This document shows positions 1 to 9,696 of a stretch of 40,309 nt of DNA, one piece after another. Numbering within the stretch: the first letter of the stretch is position 1; each line of letters starts with the position of its first letter. The notes under the pieces are model-generated. The model saw only the letters and a program-made list of their open reading frames with translations. It ran no database searches and was not told the DNA's origin. Where the stretch lies: positions 1 through 40,309 of the forward strand of contig JAEZBR010000043.1 in NCBI GenBank assembly GCA_023426935.1, written 5' to 3'. The DNA is from Bacillota bacterium (GTDB taxonomy: Bacteria; Bacillota_I; Bacilli_A; Erysipelotrichales; Erysipelotrichaceae). Made by a program: the position numbers and the translations under genes.

Positions 1-168
1 AGGCATCATGATATCTAAAATAATCAGATCGAATTTGTATTCATCGACCATATCAATCGCTTTTTGACCATCTTCGGCTTCCAATACTTCATATCCGTTA
101 ACTTTGCCATATTCTTTGACTACTTCCCGAATATTTATTTCGTCATCAGCAATTAAGATTTTAATCAT
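1..168 (-). CDS. Response regulator, receiver domain (partial, cut by window edge)
   Basis: The first 56 residues of a two-component response regulator are visible; the rest lies beyond the left edge. The start MIKILIADDE has the acidic pair D8/D9 of CheY-like receivers. The segment LIILDIMMP supplies the expected phospho-acceptor Asp at position 52. The ATG at 166-168 overlaps the dnaE stop in an ATGA arrangement, so translation is probably coupled to dnaE. Output domain and partner kinase cannot be seen. OmpR/PhoB type is likely from the receiver wording but is not shown. Confidence 0.9.
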   Translation of the reverse strand, partial: MIKILIADDEINIREVVKEYGKVNGYEVLEAEDGQKAIDMVDEYKFDLIILDIMMP

Positions 169-3100
169 GATAAAGACTCCTTCTTCAATGATTGATATTT
201 TAACACTTTTTTAACTAAACAGGAATCACGGTCGTCGATTACCCCTTCGATGACAACCAACTGTCCCTTGAGTAAATAATCGATGCTATGGTTATAAAGA
301 TCTGGCATAAAGACAAAATCGTAACTTCCGGTCTCATCACCGGCGCTGATAAATGCCATTAACTCACCGTTTTTGGTTCGGTGTTGTTTTACTTTATTGA
401 TCTGAACAAGAACCTTTATCCATCCTTTATGATTAATGCTATCTCTTAAACTAAGCAGTTTTAATCCGGAATCTTCGCGAATCAAACTCAAAGGATGTTC
501 ACTGAAATAAAATCCCAAGGCACTCTTTTCCTTATCCGCTTTGATCAGAGGATCATCTTTGACCATAAATATACCAGGAACCGGTAGTAAGTTTCGGTCA
601 AAACTTATCTGACCATTACCATTTGAGGTGATGATCTCAGCGTATTGCAGATAATTCGGTAATGAATAATTCATGGCTGAACGAGGTAAATTGAAACAAT
701 CGAACGCTCCGGCATCGATCAGTTTACTGATCCCGGCTTTTCCAATTTTTAAAGAAGTCAAGCGTAAAATCGCATCGCAATAGTCTAGATATTCGCCATT
801 ATTTTTTCTTTCTTGAATAATATCCTTAACACTTGCACTTCCTAAGGATTTAACTCCCGTTAAGGGGAATCTTAAGGCATCATTTTCTTTGAGATATTGC
901 TCAGCTGAATGATTTAGATCAACTCCAAGTACTTTTATCTTGCGTTTTTTCAATTCATTAAGATACTTGGCAGTCGCTTCTTCTTTACCGATGCAGTTAT
1001 TCAGCAAAGAACGATAAAACGGAAGCGGATAATGAGCTTTTAAATAAGCCATTTGATAAGCAAAGAAAGCATAAACAATCGAATGCGATTTATTAAAACC
1101 GTATGAGGCGAATTTTTCAATCAGTTCATAAACTTCCTGGGTCGTCTTTGGGTCATAGCCATTGCGAAGACAGCCATTAATAAATTCATTTTTTAGAGCC
1201 GTAATCTGTTCTATTTTCTTTTTGCTCATCGCTTTTCTTAAAATATCGGCTTTTCCTAACGAAAAGCCTGCCATGATCTGCGATACCTGCATGATCTGTT
1301 CCTGATAGATGATAATACCACAGGTTTCTTCCAATACCGGTTTTAATGCCGGATGCGGATAAACAATCAAGGAAGGATTATTTCGACGTTTTAAATATTC
1401 ATCGATATTTTGCATCGGCCCTGGTCGGTACAATGCGAAAGCCAATGAAATATCCTGGATTGATTCAGGCTGAATTTTCTTAAGTAAAGATTTCATTCCT
1501 TCGGATTCCGATTGGAAAATCCCGAGCGTATCAGTATTTTTAAAAACGCTGAATGTAGCTTCATCATTTAACGGAATCTTCAAAATATCCAATTTTTCAT
1601 GTTCATTGATCTCGTTTACAGCATTCCCGATGATCGTAAGGTTGATAATGCCTAATAAATCCATCTTGATTAAGCCTAAAGCTTCCAAGTATTCATAAGT
1701 ATATTGGGTTGCGGTAATTTGGTTTTCTGAAGACACTAAAGGCACGAATTTATTCAAGGAATCTTTACTTAGGACAATACCTGCTGCATGGGTAGTTAAA
1801 TTTCGGGGTAGTCCTTCGATTGAAGTAGAAAGACGATACAACTCTTGGAAACGCGGATCGGAATCGATATATCTTTGAAAACTGGGTGATTTCTTATAGG
1901 AATCAGCCAAAGTAATCTTATTAAAATTTGGAATAGCCCGCTTGATTGCCGTAACTTCTCGGCTTGATAAATCCAAAACTTTGGCGATATCCTGAATTGC
2001 CTGTCGGGCGCCAAAAGTCCCGAATGCCGAGATATGAGCGACATGTTGGCTACCGTACTTATCTTTAAGATATTCGATAACTTCTTGCCGACGGTCATCT
2101 TGAAAGTCCGTATCGATATCCGGCATTGACGTTCGTTCCGGATTTAAAAAACGTTCAAATAATAAGCCGTATTTAAGCGGATCGACATGTGAAATGCCTA
2201 AACAATAAGCGACTAAGGAACTAGGGGCACTTCCCCTTCCCGGTCCGATATTGATCTTCTGATGTCTGGCGAATAAGATGAAATCATAAACTATCAGAAA
2301 ATAATTTGAAAAGCCCATTTTTCCGATGACCTGTAGCTCATAATTAAGGCGTTTTTCATATTCTAATGGAACTTTTTGATTATTGAAACGCTTTTGCAGA
2401 CCCTTTTTACTTAACAGAGAGAGATAAACCTGTGAATCAAGACCTTTAGGACAGTCATAGATAGGTAATTGAGCTTTATCTTTGGTAAAAGTAACCTTAC
2501 ACTCGTTGGCGATCAGATCAGTATTAGCTAAAGAATTTTTGGGATAATTCATCAGCAGTTCCGGCGATAATAGTTCCTTATCGCGTTCAAATTTTAACCC
2601 AGATGCGTTTATAGTCAGATTTTGATCGATCGCCATCAAAGCTTTATAACCAGCAAAATCATCACTGTATTCATAAAGTGCTAAGGATAAAGCGACTAAT
2701 GGTAGATTGATAGAAGTGCTAATATTCGTCAAATGTTCATATCCTTCTAACCAGACGGGATCGTTAGGTCGTGAATAGCCTAAAAAACAATCAGGAAGCT
2801 CATTTTTAAAATGTAATAATTTATTCTGCAATTGCGAATAATTTCGATTTCTTAGTTCTTTAAAGATATCTTCCGAAGTATCTAACAAAATTGCGACTAG
2901 ATCATGATAATGAGTTTTAAATTCAGTTAGGGTTAAATTACGGTGTTCAATGTTAATAATGCTGGATATTTGTGCCAACTGATTAAAACCCTCATCGTTT
3001 TTAGCATAAAGTAAAAAAGTAAAATGTTCATTAAGATCTTCAATGAGTATTTCTAGACCATAAATAACTTTAATATTGGAATCTTTAAAAACATTACGGG

Positions 3101-3245
3101 CAATTTGAGCACTGTAAAGGACATTCTGATCACAGATGCCGATTGCTTGATAACCATTTTCACTCGCAAACTGCTTTAACTGTTCAATCCGTAAAGTACT
3201 CTTTAACAAACTAAAACAGGTACGATTGTATAGTAAGGTTCCCAT
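165..3245 (-). CDS. dnaE: DNA polymerase III alpha subunit, DnaE type
   Basis: C-family replicative DNA polymerase, 1026 residues, somewhat shorter than the roughly 1100-1160 usual for DnaE. Visible motifs include GPGRGSAPSS near residue 338, the catalytic acidic motif MPDIDTDF near 370-378, RPGPM, and NKSHS in the fingers region. An OB-fold-like segment follows near the C-terminus. The N-terminal PHP domain is degenerate: where active PHP domains carry H.H and DH metal ligands, this protein has NRTCFSLL and ICDQN, so PHP exonuclease activity is not expected. In Firmicutes a second polymerase, PolC, normally does most leading-strand synthesis; it is not in this window. The gene follows nrnA, as in Bacillus, and its stop overlaps the next start. 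No good Shine-Dalgarno sequence precedes the ATG; a hairpin abuts it. Confidence 0.97.
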   Translation of the reverse strand: MGTLLYNRTCFSLLKSTLRIEQLKQFASENGYQAIGICDQNVLYSAQIARNVFKDSNIKVIYGLEILIEDLNEHFTFLLYAKNDEGFNQLAQISSIINIEHRNLTLTEFKTHYHDLVAILLDTSEDIFKELRNRNYSQLQNKLLHFKNELPDCFLGYSRPNDPVWLEGYEHLTNISTSINLPLVALSLALYEYSDDFAGYKALMAIDQNLTINASGLKFERDKELLSPELLMNYPKNSLANTDLIANECKVTFTKDKAQLPIYDCPKGLDSQVYLSLLSKKGLQKRFNNQKVPLEYEKRLNYELQVIGKMGFSNYFLIVYDFILFARHQKINIGPGRGSAPSSLVAYCLGISHVDPLKYGLLFERFLNPERTSMPDIDTDFQDDRRQEVIEYLKDKYGSQHVAHISAFGTFGARQAIQDIAKVLDLSSREVTAIKRAIPNFNKITLADSYKKSPSFQRYIDSDPRFQELYRLSTSIEGLPRNLTTHAAGIVLSKDSLNKFVPLVSSENQITATQYTYEYLEALGLIKMDLLGIINLTIIGNAVNEINEHEKLDILKIPLNDEATFSVFKNTDTLGIFQSESEGMKSLLKKIQPESIQDISLAFALYRPGPMQNIDEYLKRRNNPSLIVYPHPALKPVLEETCGIIIYQEQIMQVSQIMAGFSLGKADILRKAMSKKKIEQITALKNEFINGCLRNGYDPKTTQEVYELIEKFASYGFNKSHSIVYAFFAYQMAYLKAHYPLPFYRSLLNNCIGKEEATAKYLNELKKRKIKVLGVDLNHSAEQYLKENDALRFPLTGVKSLGSASVKDIIQERKNNGEYLDYCDAILRLTSLKIGKAGISKLIDAGAFDCFNLPRSAMNYSLPNYLQYAEIITSNGNGQISFDRNLLPVPGIFMVKDDPLIKADKEKSALGFYFSEHPLSLIREDSGLKLLSLRDSINHKGWIKVLVQINKVKQHRTKNGELMAFISAGDETGSYDFVFMPDLYNHSIDYLLKGQLVVIEGVIDDRDSCLVKKVLKYQSLKKESLS

Positions 3246-3270
3246 GACTTAATTTTATCATAATCAAGTC
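3246..3270 (-). promoter_or_regulatory. Hairpin directly upstream of the dnaE start
   Basis: On the minus strand GACTTGATT, a 7-nt loop, then AATTAAGTC form a 9-bp stem with one G-U pair, ending at the base before the dnaE ATG. It lies in the 40-bp gap between nrnA and dnaE and covers the place where a ribosome binding site should be. There is no U-run, so it does not look like a terminator. Translational control is an inference. Confidence 0.45.
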
Positions 3271-3285
3271 AGGAAGAACGATTTC

Positions 3286-4233
3286 TTACGCTACTAATTC
3301 TCTTAATTCCTTAATAACCATTTCACATTGTTCAAAAGTCAAAGACGGAATCCCAACGGCACAATCATGACCACCGCCACCATATTTTTCGGCAATATTC
3401 CGAACATTAAGGGTGTGGGAACGCAATGATGCACTATAAATACCTTTCTGTTCTTCCACAAATAAAGCCCAGACTTTAATTCCTAAAATTTCACCAAAGA
3501 TGGAAACCTTAGTTTTGGCCTCATTCGCATCGATTCCATATTTAACATAATCATCAGTCTTAACAATGCAGGTTACGCATTTGGGATTTGAATAATCAGC
3601 AATACTTCGCAGATAATTTGAGAACCGGTAAAGTTCCAGTTTAACTCCGAAGACTTGATTATTCAGTTCGTTGACATCTAAACCACTGTTCAGTAAATAA
3701 CTACCCATTTCTAAGGTTTTACTTGTTGTCGTGTTGATTGAGAAACGTAATGAATCAGCAATCAAACCGACATAAAGATAAGAAGCAGTTGAAGTTTCTA
3801 GCGGTTTTCCTTCATTAGCTTCTCTTAATAATTCGGTCAGGATTTCACAACAGCTCGAAGCTGCCGTCTTGATTAAATAATGAGGATCGGCCGAAGGCAT
3901 TGAAGAATGATGGTGATCGATAAAAAGATGATCCTTAGCTATTTCCCAGGTTCCTTTATAATCGATACGATCAAAAGTACTAGTATCGACAACGATCATC
4001 AGGGCTTTTTTTAACCATTTTGGATCAATCGTAACCGGATTTGGGATAAAATTCGGATCCAAACTGTTATCTTTACCGCCGGCTAATACTTCTTTTTCCG
4101 GAAAACGATGTTTGATAAAAGAAATTACCGCCTGTTGAGAGCCTAAAGCGTCATAATCGGGGTGAATATGCCTAAAGACAGCAATCCTAGGATTTTGAGC
4201 TACTAAACTTAAAAACTGTTTGCCGTCAAACAT
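3286..4233 (-). CDS. nrnA: Bifunctional oligoribonuclease / pAp phosphatase, DHH family
   Basis: A 315-residue DHH/DHHA1 phosphoesterase. The N-terminal motif RHIHPDYDALGSQ and the later VVDTS and FIDHHHS motifs give the metal-binding Asp/His set. The C-terminal GGGGHDCAVG is the DHHA1 substrate-binding loop. Bacillus NrnA degrades 2-5 nt RNA and dephosphorylates 3'-phosphoadenosine 5'-phosphate, replacing Orn in Firmicutes. Its position just before dnaE matches Bacillus. It starts one base after the ackA stop, with AGGA as ribosome binding site inside the end of ackA. The GdpP-type DHH family is excluded because no membrane or PAS/GGDEF part is present. Confidence 0.93.
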   Translation of the reverse strand: MFDGKQFLSLVAQNPRIAVFRHIHPDYDALGSQQAVISFIKHRFPEKEVLAGGKDNSLDPNFIPNPVTIDPKWLKKALMIVVDTSTFDRIDYKGTWEIAKDHLFIDHHHSSMPSADPHYLIKTAASSCCEILTELLREANEGKPLETSTASYLYVGLIADSLRFSINTTTSKTLEMGSYLLNSGLDVNELNNQVFGVKLELYRFSNYLRSIADYSNPKCVTCIVKTDDYVKYGIDANEAKTKVSIFGEILGIKVWALFVEEQKGIYSASLRSHTLNVRNIAEKYGGGGHDCAVGIPSLTFEQCEMVIKELRELVA

Positions 4234-4234
4234 C

Positions 4235-5431
4235 TTATAGTCCTAATAATTCTACGGTATCGCGGGCAATGACTAATTCTTCGTTGGTCGGGATGACCCA
4301 GACTTCAATCTTGGAATCCGGAGTTGAAATCTTCATTTCCTTACCTCTAGCCGTTTCATTAAGCTTCTCGTCGTATTTTATTTGTAAGGCTTCAGCTACT
4401 TTATCCAAAGCTTCTTTACGAACCGCGAAATCGTTTTCGCCTAAACCAGCCGTAAACACCAGTGCATTTACATGACCTAATAACGCAAAATAACCACCGA
4501 TAGTTTCCGCTAACCTAACCGCATACATCTTCCGAGCCAATATTGCTCGAGGATTACCCTCTTTTACTGCTTTATCGACATCTCTGGCATCCGAAGAAAC
4601 CCCAGAGACTCCTAACATTCCGGATTTTTTATTCAAAGTATTGGTCATCTCATCAGGAGTCATTCCGGTTTTATCGATCACATAAGATATGATTGAAGGA
4701 TCGATATCGCCGGAGCGAGCGCCCATCATAATTCCGGCTAAAGGGGTAAATCCCATTGAAGTATCGTAAGATTTGCCGCCTTTTACGGCACATAAAGAAG
4801 CACCGTTACCTAAATGACAGGTAATAATATTGAGATCCTTGACATCTTTATTCATCAATTGAGCACAACGCTTAGAAACATATTCATGAGAAGTACCGTG
4901 AAAACCATATCTTCTTACTTTATATTCGGTATACCATTCATATGGTAAAGGATATAAGTATACTTCTGGTGGCATTGTTTGATGGAAAGAAGTATCGAAG
5001 ACGCCAATCTGTCCGGCATCTGGCAATGCTTTATGGAAAACTTCATAACCCATGAGGTTTGCTGGCATATGTAAGGGACCTAATTCGGTCAGATCCTTGA
5101 TATCCTGAACAACCTTTTCATTGAAAACAGCCGGTCCGCCATAGATTTCTCCGCCATGGAGAATTCGATGCCCTACCGCATCAATCTCTTTAATATCTTT
5201 GACTATTCCATATTCGACTAAGGATTTCAATAAGATATCGACCGCAATACTGTGATCCTTTAATGGCAACTCTTTAGTGATTTTCTTACCTTGGACCCTG
5301 ATGGTAAAAATACCCATCGGCAGACCGATTTTTTCAAAGATCCCACTGGTAAGCACTTCTTCTTGCGGCATTTGAAATAATGAAAACTTTAATGATGAAC
5401 TTCCGGCATTTACCGCCATTACTTTTGACAT
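4235..5431 (-). CDS. ackA: Acetate kinase
   Basis: A 398-residue full-length acetate kinase that interconverts acetyl phosphate plus ADP with acetate plus ATP; in fermenters this is the ATP-yielding step after phosphotransacetylase. The protein starts with the phosphate-binding MAVNAGSSSLKFSLF segment. GHRILHGGE and GFHGTSHEYVS are the family signatures, and HLGNGAS and TAGLGEND follow. It starts inside the last 13 bp of ylxM and is followed after one base by nrnA. It takes the place where ffh follows ylxM in Bacillus. No pta gene is in the window. Confidence 0.97.
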   Translation of the reverse strand: MSKVMAVNAGSSSLKFSLFQMPQEEVLTSGIFEKIGLPMGIFTIRVQGKKITKELPLKDHSIAVDILLKSLVEYGIVKDIKEIDAVGHRILHGGEIYGGPAVFNEKVVQDIKDLTELGPLHMPANLMGYEVFHKALPDAGQIGVFDTSFHQTMPPEVYLYPLPYEWYTEYKVRRYGFHGTSHEYVSKRCAQLMNKDVKDLNIITCHLGNGASLCAVKGGKSYDTSMGFTPLAGIMMGARSGDIDPSIISYVIDKTGMTPDEMTNTLNKKSGMLGVSGVSSDARDVDKAVKEGNPRAILARKMYAVRLAETIGGYFALLGHVNALVFTAGLGENDFAVRKEALDKVAEALQIKYDEKLNETARGKEMKISTPDSKIEVWVIPTNEELVIARDTVELLGL

Positions 5432-5775
5432 ACTGAATCCTCCTTGATTTCTGATGTTTCTAGATTCTGTAATTTTTTAACCAGTTTCTGATTAGCTGGA
5501 GTAATAAGATTTAACTGCTCATATATTATATTACGTTGTTCACTCTTGATAATTAAACCTAACTCTGATTCTAATTTTTCTAATCGCAGTTCACATTTTC
5601 GAATCGTATCGGAAGCCGCGGCTTTACTGATATTTAATTCCTCGCTGATCTCGCTTAACGAAAGATCCTCCTGATAGTGCAAATGCATGATTTCATACTG
5701 CTTTTTCGTTAATAGTTTACCATATTGATCCAATAAATCATTCATTCTTTGGGTTTTATCAAGCACTTTCATCAT
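5419..5775 (-). CDS. ylxM: YlxM-like helix-turn-helix protein (putative SRP-pathway accessory)
   Basis: A 118-residue protein with a sigma-70 region-4-like helix-turn-helix at about residues 25-60 (LSLSEISEELNISKAAASDT). It overlaps the ftsY end by 17 bp, the conserved ftsY-ylxM order. The family is found with ftsY/ffh and is thought to bind the SRP in streptococci; DNA binding is not proved. The tail after residue 80 is hydrophilic with no recognised domain. There are two adjacent ATG codons; the first has AGAGG 5 nt upstream, the second 8 nt. The usual partner ffh is missing next door. Confidence 0.85.
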   Translation of the reverse strand: MMKVLDKTQRMNDLLDQYGKLLTKKQYEIMHLHYQEDLSLSEISEELNISKAAASDTIRKCELRLEKLESELGLIIKSEQRNIIYEQLNLITPANQKLVKKLQNLETSEIKEDSVCQK

Positions 5776-6727
5776 CGATACCTCTCAATAATGAATTAAA
5801 GTAGGTTTCGTAGTTAAACGGTGCGAAGTCTTCGACCTTTTCGCCGGTTCCGACAAAACGTACCGGTAAACCTAGTTTATCCCGGATAGCCAAAACAATT
5901 CCGCCTTTTCCATTCCCATCCATTTTGGTCAGAATTATTCCGGTAACTTTAGCAATCTTTTGGAAACTTTCGGCTTGGCCTAAACCATTCTGACCGCTAT
6001 TGGCATCGATAACTAACCATGATTCATAAGGTTGTCCTGGTAAAGTCTTATTGATTACTCTGGTTATCTTTTCCAATTCCTGCATCAGATTGTTCTTATT
6101 CTGTAGACGACCGGCCGTATCGCATAATAAAATATCGATTTTATGATCTTTAACATAGTGACAGGCATCGACAATCACACTAGCAGGGTCAGCTTTCTCT
6201 TTTCCCGCAATACAAGGTACTTTTAAGCGATTTGCCCATAATTGCAGTTGTTCCCTCGCCCCTGCCCTAAAAGTGTCTCCTGCGGCTAAAGCGACGGTTT
6301 TATTTTGATCCTGATAATACTTAACCAGTTTAGCAATCGAGGTCGTTTTCCCTACGCCGTTGACGCCGACAATTAAAATAACGGTTGGAGCGTTTAAACA
6401 GTAATGGATTTCCGTGACGGATTCGGGTCGATAAATCTTCTCTAGCTCATCGATCATCTTCTCTTTCATTACTTCAACGCTGACAATTTTTTCATGCTTA
6501 TTTTCATTTCTTAAAGAATCAACGATTTTTAACGTCGTACTAGGACCGACATCGGCTTGTAATAAAATCTTTGTCATATCTTCCAAGAAATCATCGGAAA
6601 CGCCTTTAAAACTATGGAATAAAGCTCCTAAGGTTGCTCCGATACCTTTACGGGTATTCTCATAGCCGTCTAAATAACGGTCTAGTTTTTCATCGTGACG
6701 ATTTTTAATTTTACTGAAAATTCCCAT
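5759..6727 (-). CDS. ftsY: Signal recognition particle receptor FtsY
   Basis: SRP-family GTPase of 322 residues that receives Ffh-ribosome-nascent chain complexes at the membrane. G1 is GVNGVGKTTS (121-130), followed by DTFRAGAREQL, the G3 motif DTAGRLQNKN, the G4 motif TKMDG and the closing FVGTGEKVEDFAPFN. The N-terminal region is short, with no long acidic A domain, as in many Firmicutes. Its start overlaps the smc stop by one base (TGATG), giving the common smc-ftsY pair. Confidence 0.97.
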   Translation of the reverse strand: MGIFSKIKNRHDEKLDRYLDGYENTRKGIGATLGALFHSFKGVSDDFLEDMTKILLQADVGPSTTLKIVDSLRNENKHEKIVSVEVMKEKMIDELEKIYRPESVTEIHYCLNAPTVILIVGVNGVGKTTSIAKLVKYYQDQNKTVALAAGDTFRAGAREQLQLWANRLKVPCIAGKEKADPASVIVDACHYVKDHKIDILLCDTAGRLQNKNNLMQELEKITRVINKTLPGQPYESWLVIDANSGQNGLGQAESFQKIAKVTGIILTKMDGNGKGGIVLAIRDKLGLPVRFVGTGEKVEDFAPFNYETYFNSLLRGIDDESA

Positions 6728-9672
6728 CAGACATTCGCTCCCGAAGTTGCATTTTTGTTTGCTAATTCTACCGCATCAGACATCTTAACTTTCAACATTT
6801 GGGAAACGCCTTGACTAGGCATTGTTACGCCATACAATTCATTACATTTTTCCATAGTTCCGGTTCGATGCGTCACCACAATGAATTGGGTATCGGTGGA
6901 GAATTCTTTCAGATAAGCCGCAAAGCGATCGACATTGCTGGTGTCTAACGCTGATTCAATCTCATCGAATAAACATAAGGGAATCGGACGTGCTTTAAGG
7001 ATCGCAAAGAGAACCGATATGGCGATTAAACTCTTTTCACCGCCGGAGAACAGTCTAATATTCTGGATTGCTTTTCCTGGAGGTTGAACATCGACATCGA
7101 TCCCGGTATTTAACAAATCGTCCGGATCTTCTAAAACGAGTTTCGCTTTACCTCCACCGAATAATTTCACAAAAACACTTGGTAATTCTTCATTGATTTT
7201 TTGGAAAGTCTCTTTGAACTGCTTGACCATAAATTCATCCATATCTTTGATCGCATCGAGAATTTTCTGCCTGGAAGCGACTAATTCGTCATATTGTTCC
7301 TTGAGATAAGTATAACGTTGATTGATTTCTTTATACTGTTCTGGTGCTTCTAAATTAACACTTCCCAGATTAGTTATCTGCTGTCTTAAAATTAGGACCT
7401 TCTGTTTCGATTGTTCCAAATCAATATCGAAAGATAGTTTTTCTGCGTGTTCTAAAGTCATTTGATATTCCCGATTCAAGCGAATCAAACTGTTTTCTTT
7501 CTGCGTCTCGGCTTTGGTTTTATCTAATTCCAACTGCCGGTCATCCGCTTCCAATGCCGCTAAATCTCTGCGGGTGGTGCGAATCTGATTATCCTTTCGT
7601 TCGACCTCTGCTGAACTGCGGATCCGTCGTTCATTTTTTAGTCGAATCGAAGTAGAAATTTCATCTCGTTTCGCATAAGAACCATTAAGACGACTTAATA
7701 GATCATCATTAGCGGATTTCTCGATTTCTGATTTATCGTTAGGATTCAAACGTTCATATTCCGCTTTAGCAGCTTCAAAACTATTTTTTGCATTATTTAA
7801 AACCGGATCCATTTTTGCGAACTCAATCCGTTTAGTTAATACTTCGTCATTAATTCCGTTAACTTTATTATTTAATTCATCATAGTTAGTTTGGAGATTA
7901 GAACCTAAAGCCTTAGTCTCTTCTAATTTTTGCTGAATATTTTTTGCTTGGGATTCAATAGTTAAAGGCGAGTAATAATTCTTTTGATAACCTCCGGACA
8001 TCGAACCGCCCCGATGGACGATATCTCCTTCCAAAGTGACAATCTTATAAGAATAATGAATTCTTCTGGCTAATTCGTTAGCATTCTCTAAATTATCGGT
8101 AATTAAAGTTGAACCTAATAAATATCCGGCAATATTTTCATAAGTCGGATCGTATTGGACAAATTCTTTTGCGGTTCCTAAATAGCCTTTCAAATCTTTA
8201 GCGACGATTAAAACTTCTTGACTGACATAACTGGGAGTCATAACGTTTAAGGGCAAGAAAGTTGCCCGGCCACTGTTATTGCGTTTTAAAAAGCCAATCG
8301 CATTACGGGCAGCCGATTCATCAGTTGTAATAATATGATACATTGCCCCAGCTAAAGAAGTCGAAATTGCCATCTCATAATTCTCAGTCGGTTTAATGGC
8401 ATCCGCAACAACATCTAAAATTCCCGGTAAACTTTCTTTGGCTTTGACAATCGCAGCGACTCCTTGTTGAAACTGATAAGGAGAAGCGGCTTGAGCTTTT
8501 AAAATATCGCGTTGATTTTCAAGACGACGGAGGTTTTCGTTATAGCGTTGCAATTCATTACGGGTACTATTTAAACGATTATTCAACTGTTCAAGTTTTT
8601 GATTCGCTAATTCAAGTTCTGCTTGTTTATTCAAATACCGTTGTTTCTGATCCTTATAGGCAAATTCGGTTTCCGCAACAATTTGTTTCTGCTGGGCGAT
8701 TTTTTCCGCATCGGCAGCATGTTCCAATTGATATTTTCTTCGTTCATCAATTTCGACTTTTCTTAGTTCCAAATTTTGAATATCTTCAGTTACCTTAATC
8801 AGTTGTTCTTGCAGACCACCGATATCTGAATCTAACTGACGTTGTTCATTTTTTAAATCGGTAATCTCTTTTTCTAAATTCATAATTTGCGTTGAACCGA
8901 TAAGTTTCTCTGCTTCCATGCTGCGTAGTTTCTCAGATGCTTTGCTGATTTCTTTATCATAATTCTGTATTTCCGCAACTAAAACCGCAACTTCGATTTT
9001 TTCTAGTTCCGCTTTTTTTTCTAAATAACTTTCCGCCTTTTTTGCCTGACGCTTTAAAGGTTCGACTTGTTTGCTGATCTCTTCGACAATATCACTTAAG
9101 CGTTCTAGATTGGCTTGTGTTCGATCTAGTGAAAGCTCGGAATCATGTTTTCGTTTCTTATATTTGGCTACTCCTGCTGCCTCTTCGAAGAATCCTCTTC
9201 GATCGATTGGTTTAGCTTCCGCGAAAGCACTAATATTACCTTGAGTAATAATTCCTAAAGATTCGCGTCCTAAACCCGAATCTAAAGTTAAATCAATGAT
9301 GTCTTTCAGTCTTACTTGTTGGTTATTGATTAAATATTCTCCGGTATTATCCAAGCGATTCAATCTTCTGGTAATCTCAATCTCTTCATAATCAGAAGGC
9401 AATGTATGCTTGCTGTTATCGATAACTAAGGTTACTTCGGCTAAATTGACCGCTTTACGATTACTGGAACCGGAAAAGATGACATCAGACATATTATTGC
9501 CACGCAAAGACTTAGGTGATTGCTCACCTAAGACAAAACGTATCGCATCATTTATATTGCTTTTACCGCAACCGTTAGGACCAACGATGCCGGTAATCTG
9601 ACTATTGAAACTTATTACCGTTTTATCGGCAAACGATTTAAATCCCTGCATTTCGATACGTTTTAAGAACAT
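6727..9672 (-). CDS. smc: Chromosome condensation protein SMC
   Basis: A 981-residue SMC ATPase that loads on DNA with ScpA/ScpB to organise and segregate chromosomes. The Walker A motif GPNGCGKSN is at 31-39. A coiled coil runs about 170-400, the hinge about 403-560 (with SLAGAMYHIITTDE and GRATFLPLNV), and a second coil follows. The C-terminal head has an FSGGEKSL signature (Phe instead of the usual Leu), Walker B PLCLFDEIES and D-loop ALDTSN. It is about 200 residues shorter than Bacillus SMC (about 1186), the loss being in the arms. The ribosome binding site is GAGG, 7 nt before ATG. A strong promoter lies upstream. Confidence 0.97.
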   Translation of the reverse strand: MFLKRIEMQGFKSFADKTVISFNSQITGIVGPNGCGKSNINDAIRFVLGEQSPKSLRGNNMSDVIFSGSSNRKAVNLAEVTLVIDNSKHTLPSDYEEIEITRRLNRLDNTGEYLINNQQVRLKDIIDLTLDSGLGRESLGIITQGNISAFAEAKPIDRRGFFEEAAGVAKYKKRKHDSELSLDRTQANLERLSDIVEEISKQVEPLKRQAKKAESYLEKKAELEKIEVAVLVAEIQNYDKEISKASEKLRSMEAEKLIGSTQIMNLEKEITDLKNEQRQLDSDIGGLQEQLIKVTEDIQNLELRKVEIDERRKYQLEHAADAEKIAQQKQIVAETEFAYKDQKQRYLNKQAELELANQKLEQLNNRLNSTRNELQRYNENLRRLENQRDILKAQAASPYQFQQGVAAIVKAKESLPGILDVVADAIKPTENYEMAISTSLAGAMYHIITTDESAARNAIGFLKRNNSGRATFLPLNVMTPSYVSQEVLIVAKDLKGYLGTAKEFVQYDPTYENIAGYLLGSTLITDNLENANELARRIHYSYKIVTLEGDIVHRGGSMSGGYQKNYYSPLTIESQAKNIQQKLEETKALGSNLQTNYDELNNKVNGINDEVLTKRIEFAKMDPVLNNAKNSFEAAKAEYERLNPNDKSEIEKSANDDLLSRLNGSYAKRDEISTSIRLKNERRIRSSAEVERKDNQIRTTRRDLAALEADDRQLELDKTKAETQKENSLIRLNREYQMTLEHAEKLSFDIDLEQSKQKVLILRQQITNLGSVNLEAPEQYKEINQRYTYLKEQYDELVASRQKILDAIKDMDEFMVKQFKETFQKINEELPSVFVKLFGGGKAKLVLEDPDDLLNTGIDVDVQPPGKAIQNIRLFSGGEKSLIAISVLFAILKARPIPLCLFDEIESALDTSNVDRFAAYLKEFSTDTQFIVVTHRTGTMEKCNELYGVTMPSQGVSQMLKVKMSDAVELANKNATSGANV

Positions 9673-9696
9673 TTATGGCCTCACATTACTTGTGTA

